This document shows positions 9,291-17,734 of a stretch of 64,000 bases of DNA, in pieces. The DNA is from Alphaproteobacteria bacterium (lineage in GTDB: Bacteria > Pseudomonadota > Alphaproteobacteria > Rhodobacterales > Rhodobacteraceae). Every line of letters starts with the position of its first letter. Position 1 is the stretch's first letter. The stretch lies in the NCBI GenBank assembly GCA_030424865.1, contig JAUHVR010000010.1, positions 116,529 through 180,528 on the forward strand. The letters run 5' to 3'. A program made the translations under genes and the position numbers. The notes beneath the pieces were generated by a model that saw only the letters and a program-made list of their open reading frames with translations, made no database searches and had not been told where the DNA came from.

Positions 9291-10346
9291 ATGCCAAACT
9301 CAACTACATACTCCGTCATCGCCTGCCTCGCGGTTCTGGGTGTTTCCGCCCCCGCGCATGCCGGGTCCGAGCACGGCCACAATCCCGCGAATACGATTTC
9401 CACCGAGCACGATCACGCTGACAGCTTTCGTCATTTCGCCCCCGAGCTTCCGGCGATGCGGGCCCGTGCGGCCCAGATCAACACCGACTTCGGCCTGCAT
9501 GTGAGCGAGATCGAACCGGGGCTGTTCTTCGTAACTGACCTGATTTACCAGTCCGCATTCCTTGTAACCGATGAGGGCGTGGTTGTCTTCGACGCTCCCC
9601 CCAGCTTCGGCGACCGCTTGCGCGCGGCCATCGAAATGTCGGCACCCGGCGTGCCCATCACGCATTTCGTTCTCAGCCACAAGCATGCTGATCACAACGG
9701 CGGCGGATACACTTTCGCTGATGTCGAAGGGCTGAAGGTCATCGGGGCGCAAGCCTTTGCGGACAGCCTTGCCAGAAATCCGCTTCGCGGCGTGCTGACA
9801 CCGACCGAAACGTTCGAGGACGCTCTGTCGTTTTCGGTCGGCGGTGTGCCCATCGAACTGCAAACGGCCAATTTTCATGCGAACGACGTCGATGTGATCA
9901 TCCACCTGCCGGAACACCAGTTCCTGATGGCAATCGACACGATCACTCCGGGCGAAGCGCCGTTCATGAACTTTGGCGGGACCGCAGATCTTGAAGGATA
10001 CATGGCAAGCTTCGAGATGTTCTTGTCCTACGACTTCGAACATTTTTTGTCGGGCCATGTCTCGGTGCTTGGCAATCGGCAAGACGTCGAGACGGCCCGC
10101 GACTACGCGCATGACGTCAGGGACACGGTCTATCAAATGTGGCCCGGATTTCTCGACCGCTTCATGGGCAATATGGAGCTGACCGAATTCCAGCACGGCA
10201 ACCTCGCATATCGCATCACCATGGAGCAGGTCCGCGACGAATGCGCAGCACAGATCATCGATCGTTGGGAAGACACACTCTCGGTCGTCGACCTTTGGGC
10301 GGACAGCCACTGCGAGACGGTCGTGATGCACGCGATCATGCACTGA
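9291..10346 (+). CDS. Exported metallo-beta-lactamase-fold hydrolase
   Basis: The 351-residue product starts with a signal peptide (MPNSTTYSVIACLAVLGVSA, likely cleaved after AHA), then a His/Asp-rich stretch (residues 26-45) that could bind metal. The core is an MBL fold: the zinc motif HxHxDH is HKHADH at residues 130-135, followed by NGGGYTF. Later ligands are less clear: ANFHAND and LMAIDTITPG fit the third histidine and bridging aspartate, and LSGHVSVL the last histidine. It probably acts in the periplasm on an unknown ester, lactone or amide. Two cysteines near the C-terminus (DECAAQ and DSHCET) could form a disulfide. Confidence 0.85.
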   Translation: MPNSTTYSVIACLAVLGVSAPAHAGSEHGHNPANTISTEHDHADSFRHFAPELPAMRARAAQINTDFGLHVSEIEPGLFFVTDLIYQSAFLVTDEGVVVFDAPPSFGDRLRAAIEMSAPGVPITHFVLSHKHADHNGGGYTFADVEGLKVIGAQAFADSLARNPLRGVLTPTETFEDALSFSVGGVPIELQTANFHANDVDVIIHLPEHQFLMAIDTITPGEAPFMNFGGTADLEGYMASFEMFLSYDFEHFLSGHVSVLGNRQDVETARDYAHDVRDTVYQMWPGFLDRFMGNMELTEFQHGNLAYRITMEQVRDECAAQIIDRWEDTLSVVDLWADSHCETVVMHAIMH

Positions 10347-10354
10347 AACGCCTC

Positions 10355-10386
10355 GGCGGGCGGACCGTATTTGGCGACCGCCCGCC
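10355..10386 (+). terminator. Strong hairpin after the MBL gene (no T tract)
   Basis: GGCGGGCGG at 10355-10363 pairs perfectly with CCGCCCGCC at 10378-10386 (9 bp, 14-nt loop). It lies between the MBL stop and the DUF1772 gene. No run of T follows, so it is more likely an attenuating or mRNA-stabilising hairpin than a full intrinsic terminator. Confidence 0.5.
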
Positions 10387-10430
10387 CAATCCAATCTTCC
10401 GTCATCGATCAACCCGAAAGGACCTGAGCC

Positions 10431-10934
10431 ATGTCCACTTTTGTCTTCCTGCTGATTCAGCTTTCGATCATCGCCTACGCTCTTGTTGCGGGCGTCTTCC
10501 TCGCCTTTTCCGACTTCATCATGCGCTCTCTTGCGCTCACCAGCGGCAACGGAGGGGTCGAGGCGATGCAGGTCATCAACCGTGAAGTCTTTCGCTGGGT
10601 CTTCATGACGCTGTTTCTGGGCATGGCGGCCGTATCGGTCGTGATCGGCGGATATGCCTGGTTTGCGCTCAGCGGCCCGGCGAGTCTGATCATCCTTCTG
10701 GCGGCCCTCGTTTATCTTGTCGGTTGTTTCGGCGTGACGGTTGTCTTCAACGTCCCGATGAACGAGGCCCTTGCGGGCAGGGATTTGGCATCCGGCGCAG
10801 CACAAAGCTACTGGCTGGAAACATATCTGCCGCGCTGGACGTTCTGGAACACTGTGCGCACCTTTGCCTCGACCGCATCCGCCGCCCTCCTCCTGTTCGG
10901 GCTGCTCTGGCTGGCGCAATCGCAACCTCAATAG
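10431..10934 (+). CDS. DUF1772 family integral membrane protein
   Basis: A 167-residue protein with four hydrophobic segments (about residues 5-30, 57-80, 82-107 and 140-162). The pattern, with FSDFIMRSL after helix 1, NREVFRWVFM before helix 2 and VFNVPMNEALAG after helix 3, matches the DUF1772/anthrone-oxygenase-like membrane family, whose biochemical role is mostly unknown. It lies 84 bp downstream of the MBL gene on the same strand, after a hairpin, and may share its transcript. The VPMNEAL segment with Asn and Glu is the conserved part of the family. Confidence 0.85.
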   Translation: MSTFVFLLIQLSIIAYALVAGVFLAFSDFIMRSLALTSGNGGVEAMQVINREVFRWVFMTLFLGMAAVSVVIGGYAWFALSGPASLIILLAALVYLVGCFGVTVVFNVPMNEALAGRDLASGAAQSYWLETYLPRWTFWNTVRTFASTASAALLLFGLLWLAQSQPQ

Positions 10935-10942
10935 ACATCATG

Positions 10943-10967
10943 GGACGCCGGTTTGCTGGCGGCGTCC
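10943..10967 (+). terminator. Hairpin after DUF1772 gene
   Basis: GGACGCCG (10943-10950) pairs with CGGCGTCC (10960-10967), an 8-bp perfect stem with a 9-nt loop, starting 8 bp after the DUF1772 stop codon. There is no T tract, so terminator activity is uncertain. Confidence 0.45.
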
Positions 10968-11116
10968 TACCAGTAGGTCACACTTCAGCTTGAATCCGCC
11001 CCTCTCGACGAAAGTCACGCGGAAGATATCGACGTGACGCTGGATCTGAGCAACCGCAGGGGTGACGGACAGGTGTCGGGTTCCCAAACACACTCAGCCG
11101 ACGAGCACGCAAGACA

Positions 11117-11764
11117 ATGAACACCTTCGAAAAGATCAACATCGCGATCCTGCTCGCAACCGTCAGTTACATCGTCGCCGTTCATGACCTACTGTCGCGC
11201 GTGGTCGGCATCGACCCATCGACGCGATGGGTCATCACCGTGCTTACGAGCGTGGGGCTGTTCCGGTTGCTTTTTGTCCTTGTCTTCTGGCTGATCAAGC
11301 GCTCGGACGCTCTTCTCGCGGTCTATCACCGCGAGAGATTCCTAAAGGGCCTCTGGACATATCGCTACGAGGTGGATGGACAAGAGCATCTCGGGATCTG
11401 GCGCGTCGAACAGGACCTGTCGTCGATCTCTATTACAGGGTATGGCCTGGACCCCGCGGGCAGGATCGACAGCCACTTCCGAAGCATCAGCCAGATGTTC
11501 GAACACCAGGGTGTGGACGAGATCATGTTTTCCCGCACGGACAGCACCAGCGGCGATGACCATTTCGCCAGATCCACGCTTTACATCGACGGAAAGAGCC
11601 GTCCGAACTGGTTGTCGGGCCCAACCTTCATGCGGGTGCAATCGGTCCTTTATGGCTTTGAAGAGGCCGGCCACCGTAACGCCGATCTTGTCCTGCGCCG
11701 GGTCGAGGGCCAATTGAGCGAAGCGAAGGTTGTCGAGGCGTTGTGCGAAGGGGCGACCCCGTGA
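11117..11764 (+). CDS. Hypothetical membrane protein: two TM helices plus beta-rich domain
   Basis: A 215-residue protein that I do not recognise. It begins MNTFEKINIAILLATVSY with a first membrane helix (about residues 8-30), a second helix at about 38-57 (VITVLTSVGLFRLLFVLVFW), then a soluble region rich in alternating hydrophobic residues starting GLWTYRYEVDGQEHLGIW. The short N-terminal hairpin and cytoplasmic beta-rich domain superficially resemble the 2TM-beta effectors found with CD-NTases in CBASS defence, but no cyclase or other defence gene is nearby. It stands 182 bp after DUF1772 on the same strand; operon membership is uncertain. Confidence 0.6.
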   Translation: MNTFEKINIAILLATVSYIVAVHDLLSRVVGIDPSTRWVITVLTSVGLFRLLFVLVFWLIKRSDALLAVYHRERFLKGLWTYRYEVDGQEHLGIWRVEQDLSSISITGYGLDPAGRIDSHFRSISQMFEHQGVDEIMFSRTDSTSGDDHFARSTLYIDGKSRPNWLSGPTFMRVQSVLYGFEEAGHRNADLVLRRVEGQLSEAKVVEALCEGATP

Positions 11765-12149
11765 CCGCGCGTGCACAAAACTGGGCTGCGCACCCGGTCA
11801 AATGCGCCGGAAAGTCTCTGTTCAGCGGATCAGTGGCGCTTTGGCGGCGCGCCTCTGTTCGACATGGTTTTCGTCAACGCCTGCATCCCGTCGGAGCCGC
11901 TGGGGCAACAGGTCCACAGTCGTCCGTTCCGGGGTCAGCCGCCTGATGACAGAAAGGCAGATCCTGGCAACAGAGCGGATGCTTTTGGTGCTTGGAACGA
12001 CTGGCGTCCGCGACACGACGAAGTCTTGCTCATCAACGGGTATCATGTCGGGCTCCTTGATAACTCTCCTCTCAATTCTGCTTTGGAGTACACGCCCGGT
12101 TCAAACGCCGCTTCTTGACACCGTTTGTTCCAAAAAGTCACAAAGGGGG
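11765..12149. other. Intergenic region with one small unassigned ORF on the minus strand
   Basis: About 385 bp precede the GcvA-like LysR gene. A 74-codon minus-strand ORF (11822-12046, start MIPVDEQDFVVSRTP) has a good ribosome-binding site, AGGAG, about 6 nt before its ATG and is divergent from the LysR gene, the position a LysR target usually takes. The peptide matches nothing I know and may be a truncated gene. No other gene is visible. Confidence 0.35.
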
Positions 12150-13049
12150 ATGCGACGCCCGTTGCCCCCACTGAACGCTTTGCGAGCCTTTGAGGCCGCT
12201 GGTCGGTTAGGAAGTTTCACCAAGGCCGCCGAAGAACTGAACGTGTCTCACTCGGCGGTGTCCCGACATGTCCGGGGGCTGGAGGCACGCTTGAACGTCC
12301 ATCTCTTTCGCGCTCAGCACACAGGCGTCGCCCTCACCGAACAGGGGCGCGCTTACCTTTCCGAGATCACCCCCGCCTTCGACAAGATCTCTCTCGCGAC
12401 CGAGGCGCTGTCGGTCTCGCCACACGGAACGGTCACGCTCACGACCGAGAACACCGTCGCTCAGAAGTGGCTGATCCCAAGACTTGCGCGGTTCAAGGAC
12501 CAGCACCCCGACATAGATCTCAGGCTTTCCGTGACGACCGAGGTCATGGATATCGAGGCGCATGACTTCGATCTGGGCCTTCGATATGTGCGGGGAACGC
12601 CGCAAGACGGTTCACAACTGCTGTTTCGATCTGCCGTCCGGGCCTATGCCGCGCCCGACTTTGCCCCGAAACGCGAGGGAACGCTGGACATCAAGGCATT
12701 GGCAGCGGGCTCTTTGATCGAAGAGGCGACGTTCCGCCTTTGGCCAGAGTGGTTCCGGCGCGCCGGGCTCGACGAGGTTCCCGACCTCAATCTGCCGCAT
12801 CCGCTTGGTGCCCTTCTCGCGATCCAATCGGCCGTGGCCGGTCTGGGGGCCGTTCTCATGGACAAGAACCTGTGTGAGCCGGAGCGTCAGTCAGGTGCGT
12901 TGGTCGAGCTTGCCAACATCGAACTCGACTTCGGTGGATACTACCTGGTCGCCAACAGTCGGGCGGGGCGCAGGAAAGCTGTGCGCGCCGTCTGTCGATG
13001 GCTGGTGGAAGAGGCTGCCGCCCTTCAGGCAGACGAGAAAGGCCCCTGA
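12150..13049 (+). CDS. LysR-family regulator, GcvA-like
   Basis: Transcriptional regulator of 299 residues. The start at ATG 12150 gives MRRPLPPLNALRAFEAAGRL, the classic GcvA-subgroup opening, with GGGG just upstream; the open frame extends further 5' but does not look coding there. The helix-turn-helix spans about residues 20-65 (FTKAAEELNVSHSAVSRHVR). The effector domain follows, with the characteristic GCVA-type segment PLGALLAIQSAVAGLGAVL. It converges on the DUF3237 gene 49 bp away. Its target is unknown; a small divergent ORF upstream is the only candidate in the usual position. Confidence 0.88.
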   Translation: MRRPLPPLNALRAFEAAGRLGSFTKAAEELNVSHSAVSRHVRGLEARLNVHLFRAQHTGVALTEQGRAYLSEITPAFDKISLATEALSVSPHGTVTLTTENTVAQKWLIPRLARFKDQHPDIDLRLSVTTEVMDIEAHDFDLGLRYVRGTPQDGSQLLFRSAVRAYAAPDFAPKREGTLDIKALAAGSLIEEATFRLWPEWFRRAGLDEVPDLNLPHPLGALLAIQSAVAGLGAVLMDKNLCEPERQSGALVELANIELDFGGYYLVANSRAGRRKAVRAVCRWLVEEAAALQADEKGP

Positions 13050-13098
13050 TCCGCCCTTGGCCGGGCCATGTGTCAGCAAGGCACGGAAAGGACCACGA

Positions 13099-13563
13099 TC
13101 ACTCCAAGGCGTACAGGTCAACGAGCACGGATTGCTTCTGGCGCGCCCCGACACCTACAAAAAGCGTTCGATTGACCCAGTCGTATCTTGGATCTCCGGT
13201 TTCAAGACGTGCATGTGTGCGCATCTTGTACGAGGCCGGATCGACATCTTCGCCGCGGGCGACCGCATCAAGCACCTCTTTGGGGCCAAAGCGATAGCCG
13301 TAGTTTATGATCTCGATGGTCGCCCCGTCATGCGTTTCCATCGCGTAGCGCGTATCCAGTTCTGCGAGTCCATCCGCAAAGACAGTCTGCCAGTCTGCGC
13401 CAAGGTTCAGCAAACGTCCGGACAACTTTTCCCCGACAACCTCGCCGCCGATGATCGGTATGATCCGGCGATGTCCGGCGCGGCCTTGTCCCATCTCGCG
13501 TATGGGATCAAGGGCCACCTTGAGCTGGCAAACATGGGTCAGGGCGGGGGTTGGCAACCTCAT
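13099..13563 (-). CDS. DUF3237 domain-containing protein
   Basis: A 154-residue protein of the DUF3237 family, small beta-barrel-like proteins of unknown function often found in aromatic-acid degradation clusters. I start it at ATG 13563 (MRLPTPALTHVC), which has AAAGG 6 nt upstream; a GTG 15 bp earlier is possible. Conserved features include GGEVVGEKLSGRLLNLGADWQ and YAMETHDGATIEIINYGYRFG. It is transcribed divergently from the MarR-SDR-CoA ligase operon across a 77-bp gap that holds a likely MarR operator, which suggests the same regulation. Confidence 0.85.
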   Translation of the reverse strand: MRLPTPALTHVCQLKVALDPIREMGQGRAGHRRIIPIIGGEVVGEKLSGRLLNLGADWQTVFADGLAELDTRYAMETHDGATIEIINYGYRFGPKEVLDAVARGEDVDPASYKMRTHARLETGDPRYDWVNRTLFVGVGARQKQSVLVDLYALE

Positions 13564-13584
13564 GGAAAAGCCTTTCACTAATTT

Positions 13585-13603
13585 AACTGTTTACCTGTGT
13601 AAC
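13585..13603. promoter_or_regulatory. Putative MarR operator, site 1
   Basis: AACTGTTTACCTGTGTAAC lies between the DUF3237 and MarR genes. It matches 15 of 19 positions, without gaps, to AACTGTTTTACTGGATAAC at 21634-21652 between the enoyl-CoA hydratase and amidohydrolase genes. It also contains an imperfect dyad TGTTTAC / GTAACA. The shared sequence at the two divergent promoters of one catabolic cluster suggests the MarR protein's binding site. Confidence 0.6.
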
Positions 13604-13640
13604 AAAGTTGGTCTAAATTGCCAAGCAACGGAGGGCAGTC

Positions 13641-14120
13641 ATGGGCCGAAAAGCTTTGCAACGTTCAAACGACATGGATCTTTCCCTGGATGCGTCCGAC
13701 CTCGAGGACCTGATTGGGTACAATCTCAAGCGTGCCTACGTCATTGTGCAGATCGATTTCCGAAAGGCCCTGGGCCAGGACGGGATGTCGGCGCGCGTGT
13801 TCTCGGCGCTTTCGCTGTGCATCCGGTATCCCAACATCACGCAAAGCGAACTTGCCCGGATGATGGGCATCGAGCGGTCCGGGTTGGTTGCCATCGTTGA
13901 TGAGCTTGAGGCCAAGAAGCATTTGCAACGCGCACCGGTTCCCGGGGACCGCCGGGTTCAGGCGCTGGTGCCGACAGAGGCCGGGCGCGCGGCCTATGAC
14001 GCCACCCTCAAGGCGGTGCGGGCTCATGAAGACCGTCTGTTTGAAGACATGAGTGCAGAGGAGAAGGAAACGCTTCTTGCTTTGCTCAAGAAAATTCGAA
14101 ATCGGGAGGAAGACGCATGA
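13641..14120 (+). CDS. MarR-family transcriptional regulator
   Basis: A 159-residue winged-helix regulator, probably a repressor relieved by a hydroxycinnamoyl-CoA or aromatic ligand, as for CouR/FerR-type MarR proteins in comparable clusters. The DNA-binding region reads NITQSELARMMGIERSGLVAIVDELEAKKHLQR, followed by the wing VPGDRRVQALVPTEAGR. An ATGGGCC start at 13641 has GGAGGG upstream. Its stop overlaps the next gene's ATG by 4 bp, so regulator, SDR and CoA ligase form one operon. Ligand identity is inferred from the neighbours. Confidence 0.9.
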   Translation: MGRKALQRSNDMDLSLDASDLEDLIGYNLKRAYVIVQIDFRKALGQDGMSARVFSALSLCIRYPNITQSELARMMGIERSGLVAIVDELEAKKHLQRAPVPGDRRVQALVPTEAGRAAYDATLKAVRAHEDRLFEDMSAEEKETLLALLKKIRNREEDA

Positions 14121-14890
14121 GCCTTGCCAACTGGTCTGGCCATGGCGCAATCGTTACAGGCGGGGCGTCCGGCCTTGGGGCGGCAACGGCCGAACGGCTT
14201 GCTGCGGATGGGCTGAAGGTCGCTGTGTTCGACCTGAATGAAACGGCGGGGCGCGCCCATGCCCAAAAAATCGGTGGGCACTATGTGCGTGTCGACGTGT
14301 CCGACCCTGCATCCGTTGCAGAGGGTATCGAAGAGGCCACACAGGCGCTGACCATGCCGCGTGTGTTGGTGAACTGCGCAGGCATAGGCGGGGCCGCAAA
14401 AACGGTCTCGCGCGGTATGCCCCACGACCCTGCCCTGTTTGAAAAGGTGATCAAGGTCAACTTGTTCGGCACGTTCAATTGTGCCAGCCAGTTCGCCGCC
14501 AAGGTCGCGTCCGCAGAGCCTATCGACACAGACGGTGCGCGGGGGGTTGTTGTAAACACAGCCTCTGTCGCGGCATTTGATGGCCAGATTGGACAGCTTG
14601 CCTATTCGGCATCAAAGGGCGGCATCGTCGGCATGACCCTGCCAATGGCGCGCGATCTGGCCGACAAGGGCATTCGTGTCTGCACCATTGCCCCGGGGTT
14701 GTTCTTGACGCCTTTGCTGCAGGACCTGCCCGAAGATGTTCAGGCGTCACTCGGCGCGCAGGTTCCCTTCCCGTCGCGCCTTGGCGACCCTGCGGAATAT
14801 GCCGATATGGTCAGCCAGATCACCCGAAATCCGATGCTGAATGGCGAAGTGATCCGGCTGGACGGCGCCATCCGAATGGCCCCGCGCTAG
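14117..14890 (+). CDS. SDR-family 3-hydroxyacyl-CoA dehydrogenase (type 2-like)
   Basis: Short-chain dehydrogenase of 257 residues that likely oxidises a 3-hydroxyacyl-CoA using NAD. The cofactor motif GGASGLGAATA is at about residues 12-22, NCAGIGG is the NAG-type motif near 90, and the catalytic Tyr-Lys pair lies in YSASKGG (about 160). The sequence pattern (MARDLADKGIRVCTIAPGLFLTPLL, LNGEVIRLDGAIRMAP) matches the HSD10/3-hydroxyacyl-CoA dehydrogenase type 2 group. It is placed between the MarR gene and the CoA ligase, consistent with oxidising the hydrated cinnamoyl-CoA side chain. Confidence 0.85.
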   Translation: MSLANWSGHGAIVTGGASGLGAATAERLAADGLKVAVFDLNETAGRAHAQKIGGHYVRVDVSDPASVAEGIEEATQALTMPRVLVNCAGIGGAAKTVSRGMPHDPALFEKVIKVNLFGTFNCASQFAAKVASAEPIDTDGARGVVVNTASVAAFDGQIGQLAYSASKGGIVGMTLPMARDLADKGIRVCTIAPGLFLTPLLQDLPEDVQASLGAQVPFPSRLGDPAEYADMVSQITRNPMLNGEVIRLDGAIRMAPR

Positions 14891-14900
14891 GAGATCCGAC

Positions 14901-16673
14901 ATGAGCAGCCTCGACCCCACTGATTTCTGGTCGCCCACCTTTGACATCGAGACGCTTCAGGACGGAACGATCCTGATGCAGCAGAGCGATCCTTTGCCGG
15001 ATCACTTGCCAACGCTCGCGGATTACCTGGACAAATGGGCAGATGCGACACCGGACCATCCTTGGATTGCGCGGCGGGACAAGGGCAAGGAGTGGCGCAA
15101 GATCACCTATAGTGACGCAAGAGATGCGGCACGGCGGATCGGAGCCAGCTTGTTGGCCATGGGGCTTGGGCCGGACCGGCCGCTGTTGATCCTGTCTGGC
15201 AACTCTCTTGAACACGCGTTGCTGGGGGCGGCATGCTTCTATGTCGGTATTCCTTATGCACCGGTCAGCCCGGCCTATTCGCTGGTGTCCAAGGACCATG
15301 CCAAGCTGAAGGACATCGCCGCCTTGCTGCGACCCGGCGCGGTCTTTGCGGAAGACGGTGACGCTTTCGCCCCCGCGATCGCGTCTATTGCCCAGCCCGG
15401 CATGGCAACGATCAGCGTCGAGGGGCAAAACACGATATCGTTCGAGGCCTTGCAAGAGGCAGAGCCGGACGCCGCCGTGTCGGCCCGGGCCGGCGTCACC
15501 GCCGACACTGTTGTGAAATACCTATTCACCTCGGGTTCGACCGGGTCCCCAAAGGCTGTCATCAACACCAATGGCATGATCTGTGCGATGCAGGCGATGG
15601 TGCGGGACTGCTACCGCTTTGTCGAAAAACGGCCGCCCGTCGTTCTGGACTGGGCGCCTTGGAACCACACTGCTGCCGGAAACAAGGTGTCCTACCTCGT
15701 GATGACCAATGGTGGCACCTATTACATCGACGATGGCAAGCCCGCAGCCGGCAAGTTCGATGAAACGTTGCGCAACCTGCGCGACGTCGCCTGCACGTGG
15801 TATTTCAACATACCGCTCGGCTGGGACATTCTTGTGGAGGAGCTTGAGAATGACCCGGATCTTGCAGCCACGTTCTTCAGCCAGCTGGGCATGATGTTCT
15901 ATGCCGGCGCAGGTATGGCGCAGCACACCTGGGATCGGCTGCGGGCCGTGGCGCAGAAAACGACCGGCCGCGAAGTGCTGCTTGCCACAAGCCTGGGCGC
16001 AACGGAAACGGCCCCCTTTGCGCTGGCCTGTACGGACGTTCAGGAGTTTTCCGGCAATGTCGGGGTTCCGGCAGCAGGATTGTCGATGAAGCTTGTGCCG
16101 AATGGGGGCAAGCTGGAACTTCGCCTGAAAGGCCCAACAATCACTCCTGGGTATTATGGCGATCCGGCAAAGACGGCCGAAGCCTTTGATGAAGACGGAT
16201 ACTACTGCATGGGCGACGCGCTGCGTCCGGCCGATCCAGCGGATTTGACGAAAGGGTTCTTCTTTGATGGGCGGGTGGCCGAGAACTTCAAGCTGACAAC
16301 AGGCACCTGGGTCGCCGTGGGCGCTGTGCGTGCCGCCCTTGTAGATGCCATGGACGGCTTGGTCCGCGACGCGGTCATCACCGGCGAAAACGAGGGAGAG
16401 CTGGGCGCCTTGCTTGTTCCGTCCGAAAAGGCCAGGAACATGTCCTCAGCGGATTTGACCGTTGCGCTGGGTGACAAGCTGTCATCGGCGGCACGGACGG
16501 CCACAGGTTCCGCCAGCCGGGTGAAACGCGCCATCGTTTTGACGTCCGAGCCCAGTTTTGATCGTGGAGAGATCACCGAGAAGGGATCGCTCAACCAACG
16601 CGCCATGCGGAAGAACCACGCGGATACGATTTCCGCGCTCTACGCGGGGCAGGGGGACGTGATCCTGGTCTGA
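14901..16673 (+). CDS. fcs: Feruloyl-CoA synthase-like aryl-CoA ligase
   Basis: ATP-dependent acid-CoA ligase of 590 residues that would activate ferulate, p-coumarate or a related phenylpropanoid. The AMP-binding P-loop YLFTSGSTGSPKAVINTNG is near residue 210, and the motif YYCMGDALRPADPADLTKGFFFDGRVAENFKL has the two-residue pattern diagnostic of feruloyl-CoA synthases rather than generic acyl-CoA ligases. The C-terminal swing lysine region is GEITEKGSLNQRA. The start ATG at 14901 follows AGGAGATCC closely. It is the last gene of the MarR-SDR-ligase operon. Exact substrate range is not deducible. Confidence 0.88.
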   Translation: MSSLDPTDFWSPTFDIETLQDGTILMQQSDPLPDHLPTLADYLDKWADATPDHPWIARRDKGKEWRKITYSDARDAARRIGASLLAMGLGPDRPLLILSGNSLEHALLGAACFYVGIPYAPVSPAYSLVSKDHAKLKDIAALLRPGAVFAEDGDAFAPAIASIAQPGMATISVEGQNTISFEALQEAEPDAAVSARAGVTADTVVKYLFTSGSTGSPKAVINTNGMICAMQAMVRDCYRFVEKRPPVVLDWAPWNHTAAGNKVSYLVMTNGGTYYIDDGKPAAGKFDETLRNLRDVACTWYFNIPLGWDILVEELENDPDLAATFFSQLGMMFYAGAGMAQHTWDRLRAVAQKTTGREVLLATSLGATETAPFALACTDVQEFSGNVGVPAAGLSMKLVPNGGKLELRLKGPTITPGYYGDPAKTAEAFDEDGYYCMGDALRPADPADLTKGFFFDGRVAENFKLTTGTWVAVGAVRAALVDAMDGLVRDAVITGENEGELGALLVPSEKARNMSSADLTVALGDKLSSAARTATGSASRVKRAIVLTSEPSFDRGEITEKGSLNQRAMRKNHADTISALYAGQGDVILV

Positions 16674-16725
16674 GACCGGGATCACAAAAGCCCGGGTTTG
16701 AACGGATGCGGTCAGCGACCAGCTG

Positions 16726-17682
16726 CTAGTCTGCTTGCTGTCGCGCGACAATACCCATCGTGGCTGCAACCAACCTGGACACCGTTAGGGCGCCAATACC
16801 GTCAACATCTACCTCGGGCATGATTTCCACGAAATCCACCGCTGCAATCTGTCCGCGCTTGGCCGCAGCTTCGATCAACTCCAGTACTTGGTAGAAGCTT
16901 AGACCGCCAGGAGAGCGTCCAATCGTGTTGGGTGCAATTGAAGGGTCCAACGCGTCGATGTCGATGCAAAGGATGATATCCGCCCCCTCATCGATCTCTT
17001 CAAAAACCGGTTGTAGTCCATTCTTGTGGATGTCTTTGCCAACGAAGAACTTAACCCCCCACGCGAGGGCATCCTCAAAATCTGATGAATGGCCTGAACC
17101 GATTCCACGCGCTCCGACTTGGATGATCTTTTCGATATGGTCCATTTCCGATGCACGGCGCATGGTCGAAGAAAGCCCGTGCGTTTCGCCCATATGGCTT
17201 TCACGCCAATCGATATGCGCATCGATCTGTAATACCGTAAACGATTTTCCAGTATCGCCCATCGCTTGAAGCATCGGAATAGGAACTGAATCGTCTCCGC
17301 CAACAAGAATTGGCACGACGCCCCGGCCAGCTATCGTGGAAATCGCCTTGCGAATGGTGGCGCGGTTTGCGGCAAAATCCGTGTCGCTCCAGGGCAGATC
17401 ACCGCAATCAACGCTTCGCTTCGTGCCTTCGGGAAAGGTGGGGCCACCCAGATCAAAGTTGTGTCGTTCAATGTTTGCCGTCAACGAACTGATTGCTTTG
17501 CGCAATGAGTCAGGGCCGTTTTGGGCATAGGCACCGACCGATCCATAAGGTGTCGCACATGGTGCACCAACAAAGGCCGACGATGCGTCGATTGACGAAA
17601 AATCGGAACAAGGCTCCAAACCCAGAAATGTCTTGGTTTCCGTGGCACCAAACAGGGCGGCCAGGTCCGGTGTCTTGTTCAT
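16726..17682 (-). CDS. Agmatinase-family ureohydrolase with an altered metal motif
   Basis: A 318-residue member of the arginase/agmatinase fold that should hydrolyse a guanidino compound to urea and an amine. DAHIDW and DIDALDPSIAP are intact-looking metal motifs, but the first motif reads GGDDSVPIP where agmatinases and arginases have GGDHS, so the first manganese-ligand histidine is an aspartate. The GTGTP segment after the last motif is also changed (NTIGRSPGG). Substrate is therefore open: agmatine, guanidinobutyrate, guanidinopropionate, guanidine or other. It lies 113 bp downstream of dctM on the same strand, with a dyad between them. Confidence 0.75.
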   Translation of the reverse strand: MNKTPDLAALFGATETKTFLGLEPCSDFSSIDASSAFVGAPCATPYGSVGAYAQNGPDSLRKAISSLTANIERHNFDLGGPTFPEGTKRSVDCGDLPWSDTDFAANRATIRKAISTIAGRGVVPILVGGDDSVPIPMLQAMGDTGKSFTVLQIDAHIDWRESHMGETHGLSSTMRRASEMDHIEKIIQVGARGIGSGHSSDFEDALAWGVKFFVGKDIHKNGLQPVFEEIDEGADIILCIDIDALDPSIAPNTIGRSPGGLSFYQVLELIEAAAKRGQIAAVDFVEIMPEVDVDGIGALTVSRLVAATMGIVARQQAD

Positions 17683-17734
17683 GTTTTTGACTCCCCCAAA
17701 CGAACCTCAAGCCTGATAACCTGAGCTTCATTTT

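Noticed and set aside
9300..10931. 543-codon open frame on the minus strand
   Set aside because: It is antisense to the MBL and DUF1772 genes, which have signal peptides, metal motifs and membrane helices; the antisense protein has no recognisable domain and an odd His/Arg-rich composition.
11117..11764. CBASS defence system
   Set aside because: Only a possible effector-like architecture is present; no CD-NTase, Cap2/Cap3 or other defence gene lies nearby.
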